64,000 nt of DNA from Skermanella rosea. Its GTDB lineage: Bacteria; Pseudomonadota; Alphaproteobacteria; Azospirillales; Azospirillaceae. Made by a program: the position numbers and the translations under genes. The notes below the pieces were generated by a model. The model saw only the letters and a program-made list of their open reading frames with translations. It had not been told where the DNA came from and did no database searches. The DNA is taken from NCBI RefSeq assembly GCF_016806835.2, contig NZ_CP086111.1, positions 4,395,471 to 4,459,470 on the forward strand. Reading direction: 5' to 3'. Below are positions 62,491-64,000 of this stretch, piece by piece. Each line of letters opens with the position of its first letter. The first letter of the stretch is position 1.

Positions 62491-63840
62491 ATGAAATACG
62501 ATACCCAACGGATCGCCTACTGGTACTTCGTCTGCGCGATGACGCTGTTCGTCGTCCAGGTACTGGTCGGGGCGCTCGCGGCGACGGTCTACGCCGTGCC
62601 GAACTTCCTGGCCGAGATCCTGCCTTTCAACATCCTGCGGATGATCCACACCAACGCGCTGATCGTGTGGCTCCTGCTGGGCTTCTTCGGCTCGGCCTAC
62701 TATCTGGTTCCCGAAGAGACCGAGCGCGACATCGAGAGCCCCATGCTGGCCTATATCCAGCTGGCGATCCTGATGGTCGGCGCCCTGGGCGCGGTGATCG
62801 GCTACACCTTCGGCATCCACGAGGGCCGCGAATTCCTCGAGCAACCGCTCTGGGTCAAGATCGGCATCGTCGTGGCGGCCCTGATCTTCCTCTACAACAT
62901 TTCCATGACCGTCCTGAAAGGCCGCAGGACCGCGGTCTCCAACGTCCTGCTTCTGGGCTTGTGGGGAATCGCGGTCTTCTTCCTGTTCGCCTTCTACAAT
63001 CCCGTCAACCTGGGGGTCGACAAGCTGTACTGGTGGTACATCGTCCATCTCTGGGTCGAGGGGGTCTGGGAACTGGTCATGGCCTCGGTTCTCGCCTTCC
63101 TGGTCATCAAGATGACCGGCGTCGATCGCGAGGTGGTGGAGAAGTGGCTTTACGCCATCGTCGGCCTGGCGCTGTTCTCCGGCCTGCTCGGCACCGGCCA
63201 TCACTACTACTGGATCGGCGCTCCGGCCTACTGGCAGTGGATCGGATCGATCTTCTCGACGCTGGAAGTCGCCCCGTTCTTCGCCATGGTGCTGTTCGCC
63301 TTCACCATGGCCTGGAAAGGACGGCGCGACCACCCGAACAAGGCGGCCTTCCTGTGGACGCTGGGCACGCCCGTCTTCGCCTTCTTCGGCGCCGGCGTGT
63401 GGGGCTTCATGCACACCCTGTCCTTCGTCAACTACTACAGTCACGGCACCCAGGTCACCGCGGCACACGGCCACCTCGCCTTCTTCGGCGCCTACGTGAT
63501 GCTGAACCTCGCGATCATCAGCTACGCCATGCCGCATCTGCGGGGCTACGCGCCCTACAACCAGGTGCTCAACATGTGGAGCTTCTGGATCATGACCTCC
63601 GCCATGGCCTTCATGACCTTCGTGCTCACCTTCGGCGGCGTCGTGCAGATCCATCTCCAGCGCGTCATGGGGATGAACTACATGGAGGTCCAGGAACAGC
63701 TGGCGCTGTTCTACTGGATGCGCCTCGGGTCCGGAATCTTCGTCGTGATCTCGGTACTCATGTTCGTCTATGCGATGTTCGGCCCGGCCCGCGAGCAGGC
63801 ACCGGCCCGCATCCAGGCCTCCGTCGCCCCGGCCGAATGA
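62491..63840 (+). CDS. norB: Nitric oxide reductase, catalytic subunit
   Basis: The 449-residue heme-copper-family membrane protein has twelve helices. Ligand-bearing segments include [12 protein letters not shown] (low-spin heme His), [20 protein letters not shown] (metal-site His and Glu), [10 protein letters not shown] (two adjacent His) and [18 protein letters not shown]. This is the cNor type that works with NorC; no quinol-oxidising extension is present. A strong GGGGAG precedes ATG 62491. Its stop overlaps the norQ start (TGATG). Confidence 0.96.
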   Translation: MKYDTQRIAYWYFVCAMTLFVVQVLVGALAATVYAVPNFLAEILPFNILRMIHTNALIVWLLLGFFGSAYYLVPEETERDIESPMLAYIQLAILMVGALGAVIGYTFGIHEGREFLEQPLWVKIGIVVAALIFLYNISMTVLKGRRTAVSNVLLLGLWGIAVFFLFAFYNPVNLGVDKLYWWYIVHLWVEGVWELVMASVLAFLVIKMTGVDREVVEKWLYAIVGLALFSGLLGTGHHYYWIGAPAYWQWIGSIFSTLEVAPFFAMVLFAFTMAWKGRRDHPNKAAFLWTLGTPVFAFFGAGVWGFMHTLSFVNYYSHGTQVTAAHGHLAFFGAYVMLNLAIISYAMPHLRGYAPYNQVLNMWSFWIMTSAMAFMTFVLTFGGVVQIHLQRVMGMNYMEVQEQLALFYWMRLGSGIFVVISVLMFVYAMFGPAREQAPARIQASVAPAE

Positions 63841-64000
63841 TGGCCGCGGCGATGGGCGACCCGATCGGGGGAACGGCGGCATCCGCCGCCGTTCCCTTCT
63901 ACGCGCCGACCGGCAACGAGGTGGCGCTGTTCGAGCATGCCTACCGGAACCGGCTGCCGCTGCTGCTCAAGGGGCCGACCGGGTGCGGCAAGACGCGGTT
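63840..64000 (+). CDS. norQ: NorQ/CbbQ-type AAA+ ATPase, N-terminal part only
   Basis: Only the first 53 codons are inside the window. The product begins [11 protein letters not shown], has [17 protein letters not shown], then Walker A GPTGCGKT near residue 45, as in NorQ/NirQ/CbbQ. These ATPases with NorD activate the reductase. The start overlaps the norB stop codon. The gene is cut by the window edge. Confidence 0.88.
   Translation, partial: MAAAMGDPIGGTAASAAVPFYAPTGNEVALFEHAYRNRLPLLLKGPTGCGKTR

Overview
The window is about 64 kb of high-GC DNA with dense gene packing. It looks like the chromosome of a free-living alphaproteobacterium, most likely Rhodospirillales (Azospirillum/Skermanella-like). 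That placement is inference. It rests on divergent lysC/ubiG, an intracellular polyhydroxybutyrate depolymerase, HisKA_2-type and FixLJ-type signalling, an EcfG-like stress promoter and a cNor denitrification block. I saw no rRNA, tRNA, CRISPR array or intact insertion sequence.

Layout. 1-2.3 kb: lysC (cut by the window edge), divergent ubiG and a small hypothetical gene. 2.6-8.3 kb: a signalling block with a HisKA_2 kinase, two divergent CheB-like methylesterases and a CheR-PAS protein. 8.5-14.4 kb: glycerol kinase followed by a complete sn-glycerol-3-phosphate ABC importer (ugpBAEC). 14.5-20.0 kb, all on the minus strand: phaZ, a SafE/UreH-like membrane protein, a peroxiredoxin/winged-helix/rhomboid operon, a stress-type protein with an EcfG-like promoter, a mini membrane protein and an MgtC-family protein. 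20.1-23.0 kb: a membrane sulfatase and an Eis-type acetyltransferase. 23.0-25.0 kb: a SIR2-patatin gene pair. 25.1-32.2 kb: a hybrid kinase, a flavin monooxygenase, a ferritin-like (VioB-type) protein, a second patatin and a TspO protein. 32.4-35.6 kb: a large adenylate cyclase/ATPase/TPR protein.

36.0-43.4 kb: the most unusual region, a tight five-gene plus-strand operon. It encodes a fused GMC-dehydrogenase small subunit, the GMC flavoprotein, two related cupin proteins and a GH13 branching-type enzyme. I do not recognise it as a described system. 43.4-46.3 kb: a rearrangement patch with palindromic repeats, a decayed copy of an Rpn nuclease gene beside an intact one, and an orphan terminase-small-subunit-like gene. 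46.5-53.5 kb: a secreted hypothetical protein, an FAD-linked oxidase, and an isochorismatase-fold hydrolase/amidohydrolase/MFS cluster. 53.1-55.8 kb: a FixL/FixJ-like two-component pair with a lone receiver protein. 56.1-64.0 kb: an SDR enzyme, then a nitric-oxide module (nnrU, a DUF2249 protein, a polytopic membrane protein, a DUF59 protein, nnrS, norC, norB and the start of norQ). Two perfect NNR/FNR-type boxes lie in this module.

Themes: glycerol phosphate uptake and phosphorylation, storage polymer turnover, NO detoxification/denitrification, and several sensory circuits. The accessory content is concentrated at 23-25 kb and 36-46 kb.
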